Below are positions 1-9,188 of a DNA stretch of 60,050 nucleotides, piece after piece (positions within the stretch are counted from its first letter, which is position 1; each line of letters opens with the position of its first letter). The notes beneath the pieces are model-generated. The model did no database searches and was not told where the DNA came from. It worked only from the letters and a program-made list of their open reading frames with translations. A program made the position numbers and the translations under genes. The stretch is taken from NCBI GenBank assembly GCA_946803715.1, contig CAMPET010000304.1:1-60050 (forward strand), read 5' to 3'. The DNA is from Beroe ovata (taxonomy: Eukaryota > Ctenophora > Nuda > Beroida > Beroidae).

Positions 1-1387
1 CATCTCACATGAACGCTGATCACAGTTCATGTCCCCCATATTATTCTTCACTGATAGTCCTATTTGTTCAGAGTGATAATGCAGATAAGAGCCTAATCAC
101 TCGATATAACAGTGTTCATGACCTTCAGTTGACAGATTCATTCCGATGATCTCATGATCCAAAAATTCGCTAGAATAATATGATGCATGTCTCAACTAGA
201 TCATTTGCTATCTTGGTAACTGTGAGAGTGAAGCCGAACTCGTGCCGACACACACAACGTGATAGGGGAGAGTGGGCACTTGCACTTTGTAATGCACACG
301 GGGTATCAGGGACTGTGAAACCACAAAAACCTTGAGATAACATCGTACATGTTCCTCATGGGGTATGGTTGATGAATGATCAGTCAACCTAGGTTACTTA
401 TTTTCCAGGGAATGGCCAAGTCTTTCATGAATTATACTCCATACACTTTAGACACGATGGCATCTTATCACTCCAATGTTCTTGCATGTACATTGTACAC
501 TATACACTTTACAGTATACACACTCAATTCTCTACACTAGAACAATGAGTGATTTGATCATCAATACATACACTAAGACTAAGTGTTTTGTCATCTAAAT
601 TCTCATTGACATTTCTCCCTTTGTTCGTGTTAATGACAGCTCCTTTGTGTTAGGGCAAAGTGCAAGAAGCAAGTGCTGAGACTGAAAATTTGTGTGTGTG
701 TGTGTGTTTGTGTGTTAGTAAAGCTAGAACTGCTTTAACCAGCATTTCACTTGTTCACACATTAACTTTCTCAGAATAAAGTCCTACAGCTTCATTTGAG
801 TCAAAGCTTAGCAGAGCCTAAAGCTGATACTCGAAACATCTAGATCACAGACATCAAAGATATATTATATACCGTATCTTCGAGCAAAATATTTCGGCAA
901 TCATCAAGTTTTTATTATTTTCTCTCACACTCTCTGTACATAGATATAATATCTAGCCAGATGTTTGTCATTTACACCTGTTTACCCAGGGCGGTATTTA
1001 CCAATTAGCTGCAATTATACTGCTGCAATTAGCCATACCAACTCGCCTTTGCGGGGTTATTGTGAAAATTTATGGTTATTGGAAAAGGAGGATAAATATA
1101 GATAATCATAATCTGTTCTACTAGATATCTTATAAGCAACATCTTTCAACAGATTTTGCTGTGTTGAAGCACACATGCACAAGCTATGTTGTGATCAATC
1201 ATGAAAGAAATCAATCACTATCTTGCGACACTCCGCTTATTCATATATAACATCTCCTTTTGGCATGTAAACTCTGTATGATTTGTTGGCACATGATTTG
1301 CTTAATACACTTACTCTCGAAGATACACACATATAAACATTTATAATGACTAAATTTATAGTCAAGAGTGTATCATCAAAGGTGTTA
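1..1387. other. no gene recognised; AT-rich flank
   Basis: I see no convincing exon on either strand in this stretch. It is AT-rich, with a short TG microsatellite near 691-715. It may be 3' flank of the small minus-strand gene that follows, or an intron of something outside the window. Confidence 0.5.
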
Positions 1388-1962
1388 TCATTGAACCTTT
1401 TCTATATTTATCACCAGTATTTCAGCATTCTAAAAATAGCCACAATAATTGTGTTTATGAGATCATAACAACAGCAAAATCGTAACTTACAAGACTGTGT
1501 GACAGTAAGAGGGTTTCCACTCCAGCCTCCAATGTGTGACTGTAGTCACGTTTTTCCCTATCAGTGTTCTTCCCAAAAATATAGCACAATTCTCCCACCT
1601 GATGATATTATACAGTGACAGATGCTCTTCATTGGAAATATGAATCATTCATGCTTGCATCTATACCGGGAATCGGTAATCATCAACTTGACCACATTGA
1701 GAGTAGGTATCAGATAAAACTGTTAAAACCTGCTTCAAAATATTGTAATTGAATTCCCTTGCAACTAATTTGACATCATCAACCGTAGCTGATTCTTTGA
1801 AACAAACTGCCACCTTCTTTTCCTGATAATTGGGATTGTTACTGGATGTGTTCATGTAACAAAGGGGTATTAATGTATGACTCATGGAATACTCACCTTG
1901 CATTCAAGTAGTACCAGGGAAATGATCAGAAATATGCAATTACGGAAGAAACAGCATTCCAT
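1388..1962 (-). CDS. putative small secreted protein (123 aa, four exons), family unknown
   Basis: I did not recognise the family. The model is built from splice signals. Exon 1 is 1897-1962 and encodes a 22-residue hydrophobic leader beginning MECCFFRNCIFLII, with donor AAG|GTGAGT. Exon 2 is 1667-1822, exon 3 is 1491-1598 (donor CTT|GTAAGT) and exon 4 is 1388-1429, ending at TGA. All three introns (74, 68 and 61 bp) are phase 0 and every exon is a multiple of three, which is good internal support. The donor of exon 2 (CCG|GTATAG) is weak, and an in-frame TAG follows it directly, so unspliced message would stop there. The mature part would carry three cysteines, with motifs such as CGQVDDYRF and FGKNTDREKRDYSH. 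It lies 172 bp downstream of XRCC2 on the same strand. Confidence 0.42.
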
Positions 1963-2134
1963 CAAATATTCTTGACAAGGTTCAGTCACCTATCTTCATT
2001 TACCCGACTTGCTTAAGATTGAGTTGATTCAGAAACACGGTATGAAGTAAAAAGACACTTTTGCAGCAATAAATCTTTAAAAATGGATTTTCAAAGCTAT
2101 GTATAAAAGAAAAGTGAAAGGTAATGAAGCATGA

Positions 2135-2827
2135 TTAGTACTCTATTAACCCATTTACACTACTAATACTGAATTCTATCTGCTTGTTGGTTTCAAGGTC
2201 TACTATGCATCTAGGATTACTCTGATTAAACAAATTCAATCGTCTTGTGACACTTTTGGACCATGATGTAGGAAGGAAATTCAGAAGCTGTTGAGGACAC
2301 TTTATTGGTGAATGTCTTGTTACTATCACTGCACAGTGTTGTTTGATAGCTTGCAAATGAGCCATCACTTTCTCAGGAATAATGTTTTTGTAGAATATAT
2401 TGTCCCAGTAGAATGATAAGATATTGTCAATGAAAACAATATGCACATTATCATCTCTCTTGGCAGAAGCAACTTCAGACAAAGCAAATTCAAGTTCATG
2501 TCTGTTATTGCAGGAACATAACTTCAATCGATTGAGAATTGAGTTATTTTCTTCCTCAAGCATCATACCATGAAGTAGTTTTTCCAATTTAAAAGGGTTT
2601 ACCCCTCTGTCACAATCAATGTAAACTGCTGTGGATGATGGATTTAATCTGAGATGGGTGAGAGCTACGTCACAAAGAAGTGAAGTTGCTCCAGAAATAT
2701 GATTAGATGTTATGTCAATGAAGTCGGATTTATTGAATTGACCCAAAATATGATGTTCATAAACTCTTGGTTCCTCTTTGCAGACCCTTCTTAAGAACTC
2801 TTTCAAGGTTTCTTTTGCTTCAGACAT
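2135..2827 (-). CDS. XRCC2: DNA repair protein XRCC2 (RAD51 paralogue), single exon, degenerate Walker A
   Basis: A RecA-fold RAD51 paralogue of 230 aa (human about 280). XRCC2 acts in the nuclear BCDX2 complex with RAD51B, RAD51C and RAD51D in homologous recombination. Support is the Walker-B strand VFIDNILSFYWDN (around residues 129-141), which matches the XRCC2 LILDSLSAFYW signature, the upstream strand VYIDCDRG, and the later strand AVIVTRHSP. The P-loop site (around residues 43-52, reading NHISGATSLL) lacks the GxxxxGK[TS] lysine, which is replaced by alanine in my alignment. The start is the first ATG (MSEAKETLKEF). The coding region has no intron, unlike vertebrate XRCC2, which has three exons. 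An alternative is another RAD51 paralogue, but the FYW after Walker B favours XRCC2. Confidence 0.8.
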   Translation of the reverse strand: MSEAKETLKEFLRRVCKEEPRVYEHHILGQFNKSDFIDITSNHISGATSLLCDVALTHLRLNPSSTAVYIDCDRGVNPFKLEKLLHGMMLEEENNSILNRLKLCSCNNRHELEFALSEVASAKRDDNVHIVFIDNILSFYWDNIFYKNIIPEKVMAHLQAIKQHCAVIVTRHSPIKCPQQLLNFLPTSWSKSVTRRLNLFNQSNPRCIVDLETNKQIEFSISSVNGLIEY

Positions 2828-2953
2828 GACTGACTATTGATAAATGAGAAGAAACGTGAAACTAAAAAATTGAATTGTTTGAGTAAAATTTGAGACATAA
2901 TTACGATCAAGTTATCAAACATGAAGTATAACTACATATAGCTCTACATTTAC

Positions 2954-3062
2954 TTGTCAGATTTTATCTGACCTCAGTTCCTCGCGCGCGGCGCGCGCCT
3001 TCATCGAAGGCCTTCGATAAAGGCGCGCTCGCGCGAGAAACAGGTCAGGTAACATCTGACAA
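2954..3062. mobile_element. MITE family A, copy 1 (109 bp, 8-bp target duplication)
   Basis: A fold-back element beginning TTGTCAGATTTTATCTGACC and ending with an imperfect inverse copy (GGTCAGGTAACATCTGACAA), with GCGCGC-rich inner arms and the core CTTCATCGAAGGCC. It is flanked by the direct repeat ACATTTAC at 2946-2953 and 3063-3070. An 8-bp duplication is typical of hAT-like non-autonomous transposons. It has no coding capacity. Confidence 0.85.
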
Positions 3063-3100
3063 ACATTTACAACACCTGACACTGTATTTTTGAAATTACC

Positions 3101-3215
3101 TTGCCGGATGTTATCTGTCCACTGTTTCTTGCGCGCGGCGCGCGCGCCTGTTTCGGCCTTCGATGAAGGCGCGCGCGTCGCGCGCAAGAAACAGTGGACA
3201 GATAACATCCGGCAA
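3101..3215. mobile_element. MITE family A, copy 2 (115 bp, near-perfect hairpin)
   Basis: The terminal inverted repeats are essentially perfect over about 37 bases: TTGCCGGATGTTATCTGTCC followed by ACTGTTTCTTGCGCGCG, and their complement at the right end. The flanking 8-bp direct repeat AAATTACC occurs at 3093-3100 and 3216-3223. The core CTTCGATGAAGG relates it to the copy 40 bp to the left, but the ends differ (CCGGATGTTATC against CAGATTTTATC), so it belongs to a second subfamily. The single strand would fold into one long hairpin. Confidence 0.87.
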
Positions 3216-3223
3216 AAATTACC

Positions 3224-3660
3224 ACTACTATCACCACTGTTTCAGTGTTTCGTGCGCGCGCACGCAAAATCAAAAGCAGTGGAGCAGACAAAATACATCC
3301 AGCAACTAAATAATTGGCTGTCGTCCGCGTCGCCGAATGTTATTTGTCCACAGTTTCTTGCGCGCACCTTCATTGAAGGCCCAAACTGTTTCGGCCTTCA
3401 ATGGAGGACAGATGTCATTCGCGTCCGGCCCGGCAAGGCTGCAGTGCAGCTGTTGATGATACCCCTGTCGAGAATTTCATTGTAGGATTTTACCCTACCG
3501 TCGGTGCGCGCGATTTTCAATCCCGCCAGCAAGGGTAGGGTGTAATCCTACAAAGAATTTCATTGCGCGCGCGCCTCGCGTCACCTGGGCCTGGCACTGT
3601 CAACTTACCTGTGACCGAAATACTACGCGCGCGCTGCGCGGCTCTATACATATACTTCAG
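3224..3660. repeat. degenerate GCGCGC-rich repeat fragments around a 74-bp nested element (3481-3554)
   Basis: This stretch holds a partial family-A copy near 3340-3410 (GAATGTTATTTGTCCACAGTTTCTTGCGCGC) and a fragment of another repeat starting GATGATACCCCTGTCGAGAATTTCAT near 3455. That fragment is interrupted by a fold-back element at 3481-3554 with ends TGTAGGATTTTACCCTACC and GGTAGGGTGTAATCCTACA. The interruption is flanked by GAATTTCAT at 3472-3480 and 3555-3563. A piece of family B (GACCGAAATACTACGCGCGCG) follows near 3610-3645. Open frames across this area are by-products of the repeats. Confidence 0.7.
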
Positions 3661-3835
3661 ATCACATAGTAAATATGAAATGAGCGCGTAACATAGCTTA
3701 TGGCAGTGGCAAGAGAGCGAGCGGTCGCCAGAAAATTAATACTTTCAGTTTATCCGTCGTGCTCGTAAAATGAGAACTCATTACTGACTACGAATGAATA
3801 CCACGAGATTATCTATAAATAAAAACACCAACAAA

Positions 3836-5347
3836 TTAAGAAATCATGGGCGCAGGAGGGGCTGGTTCGGCAACTTTCTCCGCAAGTTGACTGTACGGCT
3901 GCTCAATCTTCCTTTCGACCTCTTTAGGCTCGACAATCGATACGTGATCTGGGAGAGGCTTCTTGGGCCCGATCTTGCCTTGTGGGTCGTGAGGCAACAT
4001 AATTTTAACCTTAATTCCGAGTACACCCTGTCGGAGAAGAACGTGTCGGACAGCAGTGTCGACATACATCCTCTTGGGTTCGCCAGTGTGGATCATCAGA
4101 CCGTCAACGAACTTCATAGACTTGGCTCTCTGACCTCTCAGCTTTCCACTGACTACAACCTGATAGACAGTGCGTGCTACTGAAAATATCGGGGACACGC
4201 ATGATGAACGCATTCTGTGGTTGAAAAAAGAAGGGCGTCATCATCTTACCTCGCAACCCTTGGCCCCACTCTCCATGATAAACCTCAGGACACCATAACA
4301 CGCTCGTCTCACGGCCAAACCTCCGATCAGCTTGTATCTCAGAGATTCACACTGGGCAATGGCGCACAGACCCCGCTGGTTCACTTTCTCGGCGTACAAC
4401 TCAACAGTTCCTTCCTGGATTGAAATGATTTTCAGAAATGAACATCCGGAACATGTCACAGACAGGAACATATTAAAGAATCCCAACTTACAGCAAAGTT
4501 GAATCGTTTCTGAATGACCGCGGTAAGTTCTCTGATTCTCCTGCCCTTGTCTCCGAGAACATTCTGTGTCCTGGTGGCCAGGATGATGATCTCTGTTCGA
4601 GCAGGTGTAACTCTGACCTGGTTAAATTGATATCGCTCATCAATGATGGGTGCAAAGTACATGGTGTACACAGTGAATACATTCCGAGCAGCGTTCAATT
4701 CACACGTATGGAACATACGCGCGGCGCGCAAAAATAGTCTGGATTGTTTTGACAACAGCGCATTCACAAGCGAAAATGGTAAATATTCGCTAGTAGAAAT
4801 AGTTAACGTTGCAAATATGTCCCAATTGGGAACGGTTGAGTCGCGCGCATCTCTCCGACAATGTCTCAATTTCGGTCTTCATCTTGGCTGTATTTCATCT
4901 GAAACTAAGTCTCAATTCCTGTAGGGCAAACAATTTATCGTCTGTGACTCCGCCCTGAATAGAACCATCGTAAATATCGTCTTCTGCGCAGCCTGAAATG
5001 ACAAGAAGTCTGGATTTTCCATCCATGATCATTCTCATCAGAAGATTGCATCATCTTCACAGCTCGTCTTCCAGTCCTTCTACGTAAACCTGCACCTCAA
5101 ATCAAGGTGCATTGTGACAAACACAAAAACAAGGAAAAACAACGAATGAGATTTGAAAAAACATCTCACCACTCCTTCTCAACTTACCCCCAGATACCTC
5201 CCAAAACCCCAGATACCTCCCCAACCCACATACCTCAACACCGGAGTATCCATCCTCTGCGAGTTCACGGGTCAGGAACTCGTCCAATTCTGCCTTGAAA
5301 ACACCGTCCTGGACAAACTTCCTCTTCTTACTTATTTGGAAGGACAT
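3836..5347 (-). CDS. RPS3: 40S ribosomal protein S3 (uS3)
   Basis: A 242-residue protein (human 243) of the small ribosomal subunit near the mRNA entry site, with a KH domain. Four coding exons: 5234-5347 ([12 protein letters not shown]), 4492-4617 ([18 protein letters not shown]), 4250-4414 ([11 protein letters not shown]) and 3836-4159 ([17 protein letters not shown]). All junctions are phase 0 with good GT-AG signals, and the frame closes exactly. Nearly the whole sequence is recognisable, including [20 protein letters not shown] and [18 protein letters not shown]. Only the last 25 or so residues diverge, ending PAPPAPMIS. Intron 1 is 616 bp, long for a ribosomal-protein gene here. In vertebrates RPS3 introns host snoRNAs, but I could not identify a clear C/D or H/ACA box set. 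Confidence 0.97.
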
Positions 5348-5722
5348 GATGGAACAACTATAAACAAGGAGGGGGTTAGGATGGTTTTGAAATGGACAGA
5401 AATACAACAGAATGGGGATTAATGAACTTTGATAGGAGATCAATAATGTTACCAAATGATTGATAAATTCCAAAATATATACACATTTACAAACAAAACG
5501 ACATAGCAAAATACAGGATTAACCAAATGTCAAATGTTTCCATTTGATAAACCAATGTTAGATAGGTAAGAGTTGGAAAATCGACAATTTCAGGAGAAAA
5601 TAAAATCCATCTCACTTATAAATAACTGTCAAGAGTGAAGTTTAACCTAGAATCACCAGACGTGAGGATGAACAAAGCCTATAGGCAATCCACAAAACCC
5701 CACAGTTCACTATATCCTCTGA
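5348..5722. other. intergenic spacer between RPS3 and SAMM50
   Basis: These 375 bp hold the presumed RPS3 promoter and 5' UTR side and the SAMM50 3' UTR. I see no further coding signal or recognisable element. Confidence 0.5.
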
Positions 5723-7009
5723 TCACATAAAGTCGACGCCGATACCAAATTGTAGTCCGTTATTCAGTACGTCACCTCGTGAATACCTCAGTGGTATTGC
5801 ATAGTTAATCTCCATTTTCAAATGTCCCCCTAATCGCACAATCACACCAGATCCCACACTTACACGCGGGTTTTTGAACAAATCACTCCCATCCCCGGAC
5901 AAATTTCCCGCGTTCACGAAATGATGCAGCCTCATGAACTGTCCCAGGCCCCAGATGTGCGGGGAGAAGGGTAGTTTTCGCGTCAGAGACAAGCCCGCGC
6001 CCCAGTGCGCCGTGCCGCCCAGCGGGCGCCCTATCCCGTCCGCGTAAAAGCCTCTCACAGAGCCCGGCCCGCCACAGAAAAACTTATCCGTGATCCACGT
6101 TTTCCTCAAATCCCCCATTTCTCTGATAGTTCCAGCACGAACATTCAGCGTCCCAGTGTAGCCCAACATCATGGGAAAACTCACCTGAGACTCGACATTC
6201 ACCTTCAAATGACTGACATCTCCCATGAATCCTGCCAGCTCCGTCTCGACCACATTCCTAACTCCCCTTGTGGGGACCATGGCATCATCACGTGTATCAC
6301 GGATAAAGCGATGTCTCACGCCACACTTCACGTGGTGGCCGAACTCCTCACGGATTTTCACAGGAACGTTACTCCCGTGTATTTGTTGAAGTAGAGCTCC
6401 AACCTCGAACTCATTCCGACCTCCCAACATGCTCAACTGATACAGAATGTACGATTTGTAGTTTGAAGTCATGAATCCACCTGTCCGATTCATGGCATTC
6501 TCCTTTGCAGCGACAAAACTTATGTTCGAACTCCGTTTTGTGAAGAGGGGTTTGTTGAAACTTAGCGAGCACGCATCGGAAATCTTCGTCCCCTTCGTAT
6601 AGTCGAATTTCAATGACTCCAAACGTCCGAACATATTCTTCAACTGAGCTGTGACAACGAAATTTCCGTCATTAAGTTCCTGATCGCTCGACACATTGAC
6701 ACCGACTTTTCTCCTACTCGCTTCGCTCACTGCTATCCTGACACCCACAGTGTTCACAGGGTCATCACCCGTTTTACCCAGATGATCAATCTTTACATCA
6801 ATTCCCTCAAACACGTCCAAATTATCGAGATTCTCCATGGTTTTGTTGATTTGGCCGAGGAGTGTGAACAAGTTGCGCGGTTTGAGAAGCGGTTGAACGT
6901 AAGGAAGAATGACGTCATCTTTCACTTTTCGGAGTCCGTCAAGTTTGATTGATTTTACCCGGATGTCGTGACGTAAGATCGCTTTGAGCACCTCATCGTT
7001 AGATGCCAT
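5723..7009 (-). CDS. SAMM50: SAM50-like outer-membrane beta-barrel assembly protein, intronless
   Basis: The core channel of the mitochondrial sorting and assembly machinery, which inserts beta-barrel proteins into the outer membrane (Omp85/BamA family). The chosen start MASNDEVLKAIL gives 428 aa (human 469). The frame extends 30 codons further upstream, but that part looks like 5' UTR. The N-terminus is a single POTRA domain (RVKSIKLDGLRKVKDDVIL, around residues 16-34). The barrel contains the Omp85 loop-6 signature GGPGSVRGFY, followed by LGGTAHWGAGLSL, FVNAGNL and the C-terminal strands LKMEINYAIPL and GLQFGIGVDF. The coding region is one uninterrupted exon although most neighbours are split, which could reflect intron loss or retroposition. 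No poly(A) tract or other retrocopy mark is evident. Confidence 0.95.
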   Translation of the reverse strand: MASNDEVLKAILRHDIRVKSIKLDGLRKVKDDVILPYVQPLLKPRNLFTLLGQINKTMENLDNLDVFEGIDVKIDHLGKTGDDPVNTVGVRIAVSEASRRKVGVNVSSDQELNDGNFVVTAQLKNMFGRLESLKFDYTKGTKISDACSLSFNKPLFTKRSSNISFVAAKENAMNRTGGFMTSNYKSYILYQLSMLGGRNEFEVGALLQQIHGSNVPVKIREEFGHHVKCGVRHRFIRDTRDDAMVPTRGVRNVVETELAGFMGDVSHLKVNVESQVSFPMMLGYTGTLNVRAGTIREMGDLRKTWITDKFFCGGPGSVRGFYADGIGRPLGGTAHWGAGLSLTRKLPFSPHIWGLGQFMRLHHFVNAGNLSGDGSDLFKNPRVSVGSGVIVRLGGHLKMEINYAIPLRYSRGDVLNNGLQFGIGVDFM

Positions 7010-7179
7010 TGCTGAGAGGGATACCACGTGAAATTGAGAAGTGGACGAGAAATTGATTAATGAAGAGTGTCGCACAGTGAAACTACTATCGTGAAGCAAA
7101 ATGTTACGTTAACAGAACGTTCACTGAATACAAATATCAAATATCAAAATGAAGTACAATGAAAATACCCCTGATTTTA

Positions 7180-8828
7180 TCATCTGAAAACCTCCGTACC
7201 CAACCAAGGGTTTATATCTACAAATTTGTGTTTCATTTCGAAGAGAGGTCCTAGACGAGAGTTTGACAGCGCCAGTTTCGCTGCTGTATCACCACTGTCG
7301 TTCCTAGGCAAAACCGGGCTAACCGTTATTGAGGAGTCGGGGGAACAAGAATCGGTCCACACACAAAAAAGGAAGGAACGAAACGTGGGTCAAGTTGGGG
7401 TCATGTTTCAAAAAACTCAATATCCTGATCCATTCATATTGATGCAAACAACTCCAATAGACACAATCTACAACTCACACTATGTTAATGTCAGTATCTG
7501 GGTGCCAGAGTAGTAGCTGTATAATTTCCGAACAGGCTTGTGAGCTGCTCGCTATATGCAGTGGTGTTTGATTCCCGTTACTCAACGCGTTGACGTCACA
7601 CCCTGACAACCAGCGGATGGTGACAACAGGAGGAACTGACAACTAGGTTAGGCCGACAACAAGATCAGCTGATATCATGGATCAGCTGACAACAGCTGAT
7701 TGAATAAACAACAAGATGATCACCTGCTGATATGAGAAGCTTGGCACATTCCACTTTGTTCCACCTCGCTGCGCTGTGAAGTGGTGTCCAGCCGTCTTCA
7801 GTTTTGCTTGACACATCACCACCTGTAATAGGGTGGTGTCAACTGACAGAAACTGACCACCACACCAATGACAGCCTGTCAATCACTCGTGTTTGATCAT
7901 TCACGTGCTAATCTAATCTCAATTATCACCCACATCACACACCCATTCACTCACATCCTCACTCACCTCCTCACTCACCATGCTGTATGATTATGTCCAC
8001 AATATCATCCCATCCCTGATAACAGGCCCTGTGCAGCGCAGTGTAACCGTCAGTGTCCTGATAGTTGACAACACTGCTGACACCAGTAGTACTGACGCCA
8101 GTAGTACTGACACCAGTTGTCTGAGAGAGAATCTTGATGACCAGTGAGGTACATCCCTTCTCAGCAGCGGCGAGAAGACGCTCACCCACTGGCACATCTG
8201 AGGAGAGATATGATAACAAAGATACAGACACATCACACACAGACACAGACACAAACACAAACGTCACATACACTGATAGTTGCTGATGCCACTTATCATT
8301 GCACACGAAGTAATGTACCAATAAGCTTGCGCAACAATGACACTAACATAATGCTCTATAATGGACCGACATTCCCAGGGCTTTTAACAGAATTCAAAGG
8401 GTTATGCAATGCTATGTACACTAGGTATCTATACACTAGGTATCTATACACACAGTCCACTATACCTTCCTCGAAGTCTATGTATTCCAATCTCTCCTCT
8501 GGCTCATCCATCATATCTCTGTCCACAACTGCCGTGCTCTTCCAGCAGTCATCATCCATAGCACTGCTACTCACTGACTGTATCATAGGTTGTCATGGAA
8601 ACTTGTTGGTGGTTGTCATTGGTGACGAGTGTCCATGGTGTTGGAATCGGGGATAACTTGAAATTAACATTCACCTCGGGCATTTCGTCCATTTCTTGTT
8701 CTTCACTTGTTAATCGTTGTTCATAACGCTCATCAACACGACTGAATATCCATTCTTTCTAGGATTGAGTCAGTATAAGTATTGGGTTTGTATTAGTTTG
8801 GCTAACACCTTACATCGAAGTGAGCCAT
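7180..8828 (-). CDS. ANKRD49: ankyrin repeat protein, ANKRD49-like (258 aa, seven exons)
   Basis: Seven coding exons whose phases all close: 8814-8828 (MAHFD), 8675-8758, 8466-8577, 7979-8197, 7724-7822, 7479-7602 and 7180-7303. The N-terminal third is acidic (EQRLTSEEQEMDEMPE, then DEPEERLEYIDFEE). It is followed by GERLLAAAEKG and ankyrin repeats with the usual TALHRACYQGWDDIV, GWTPLHSAARWNKVECAKLL and NQTPLHIASSS signatures. The order and the closing segment (DSGDTAAKLALSNSR) match ANKRD49 (human 239 aa), a small protein linked to spermatogenesis. Exon 7979-8197 contains a threefold TTGVS peptide repeat inserted in the first ankyrin repeat, encoded by a tandem of ACTGGTGTCAGT units. Another small ankyrin protein is possible, but the N-terminus plus four-repeat layout fits well. 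Confidence 0.85.
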
Positions 8829-9188
8829 TTCTATGAGGTTAAGAAATACGAAATATGTTCCCAAATGAAACAAATTGGCATGATATAAGTTATAAGATAT
8901 AACTGTGAGAAATACAGGGTAAAAATCAGTCAAAAGACTCAATTTTCATATATTTGAAAATCTTTTTGGCGATGCTAAAATTGAGTTCAATCTCATGTCT
9001 ACAAAAGCAAAAGAAAACGGATTTGACCGTAAGACTCTGTTGAAATACATCAGATCTGTAACATGCGCGTTGGCCGCTCATGTTTTATGATAGAAAAGTT
9101 GCAATTGTTGGTATGGTGACAGAGTGTTTGTTGTCATGGTAACAGTGTCTGTTGTCATAGTGACAACAAGAGATTGTAGCCTGTTCCT

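Noticed and set aside
2957-3215. GCGCGC density as a CpG-island promoter
   Set aside because: The CG content is confined to transposon arms with target duplications, not to a gene start.
3090-3485. 131-codon plus-strand frame and two minus-strand frames over the GCGCGC region
   Set aside because: They run through inverted-repeat transposons, and the amino acid sequence reflects the hairpin arms.
4618-5233. Possible intronic snoRNA in RPS3 intron 1
   Set aside because: A TGATGA-like box is present on the sense strand, but I found no paired D box, terminal stem or similarity to U15, so no RNA gene is called.
6005-6394. 129-codon plus-strand frame
   Set aside because: Antisense shadow of the SAMM50 coding exon.
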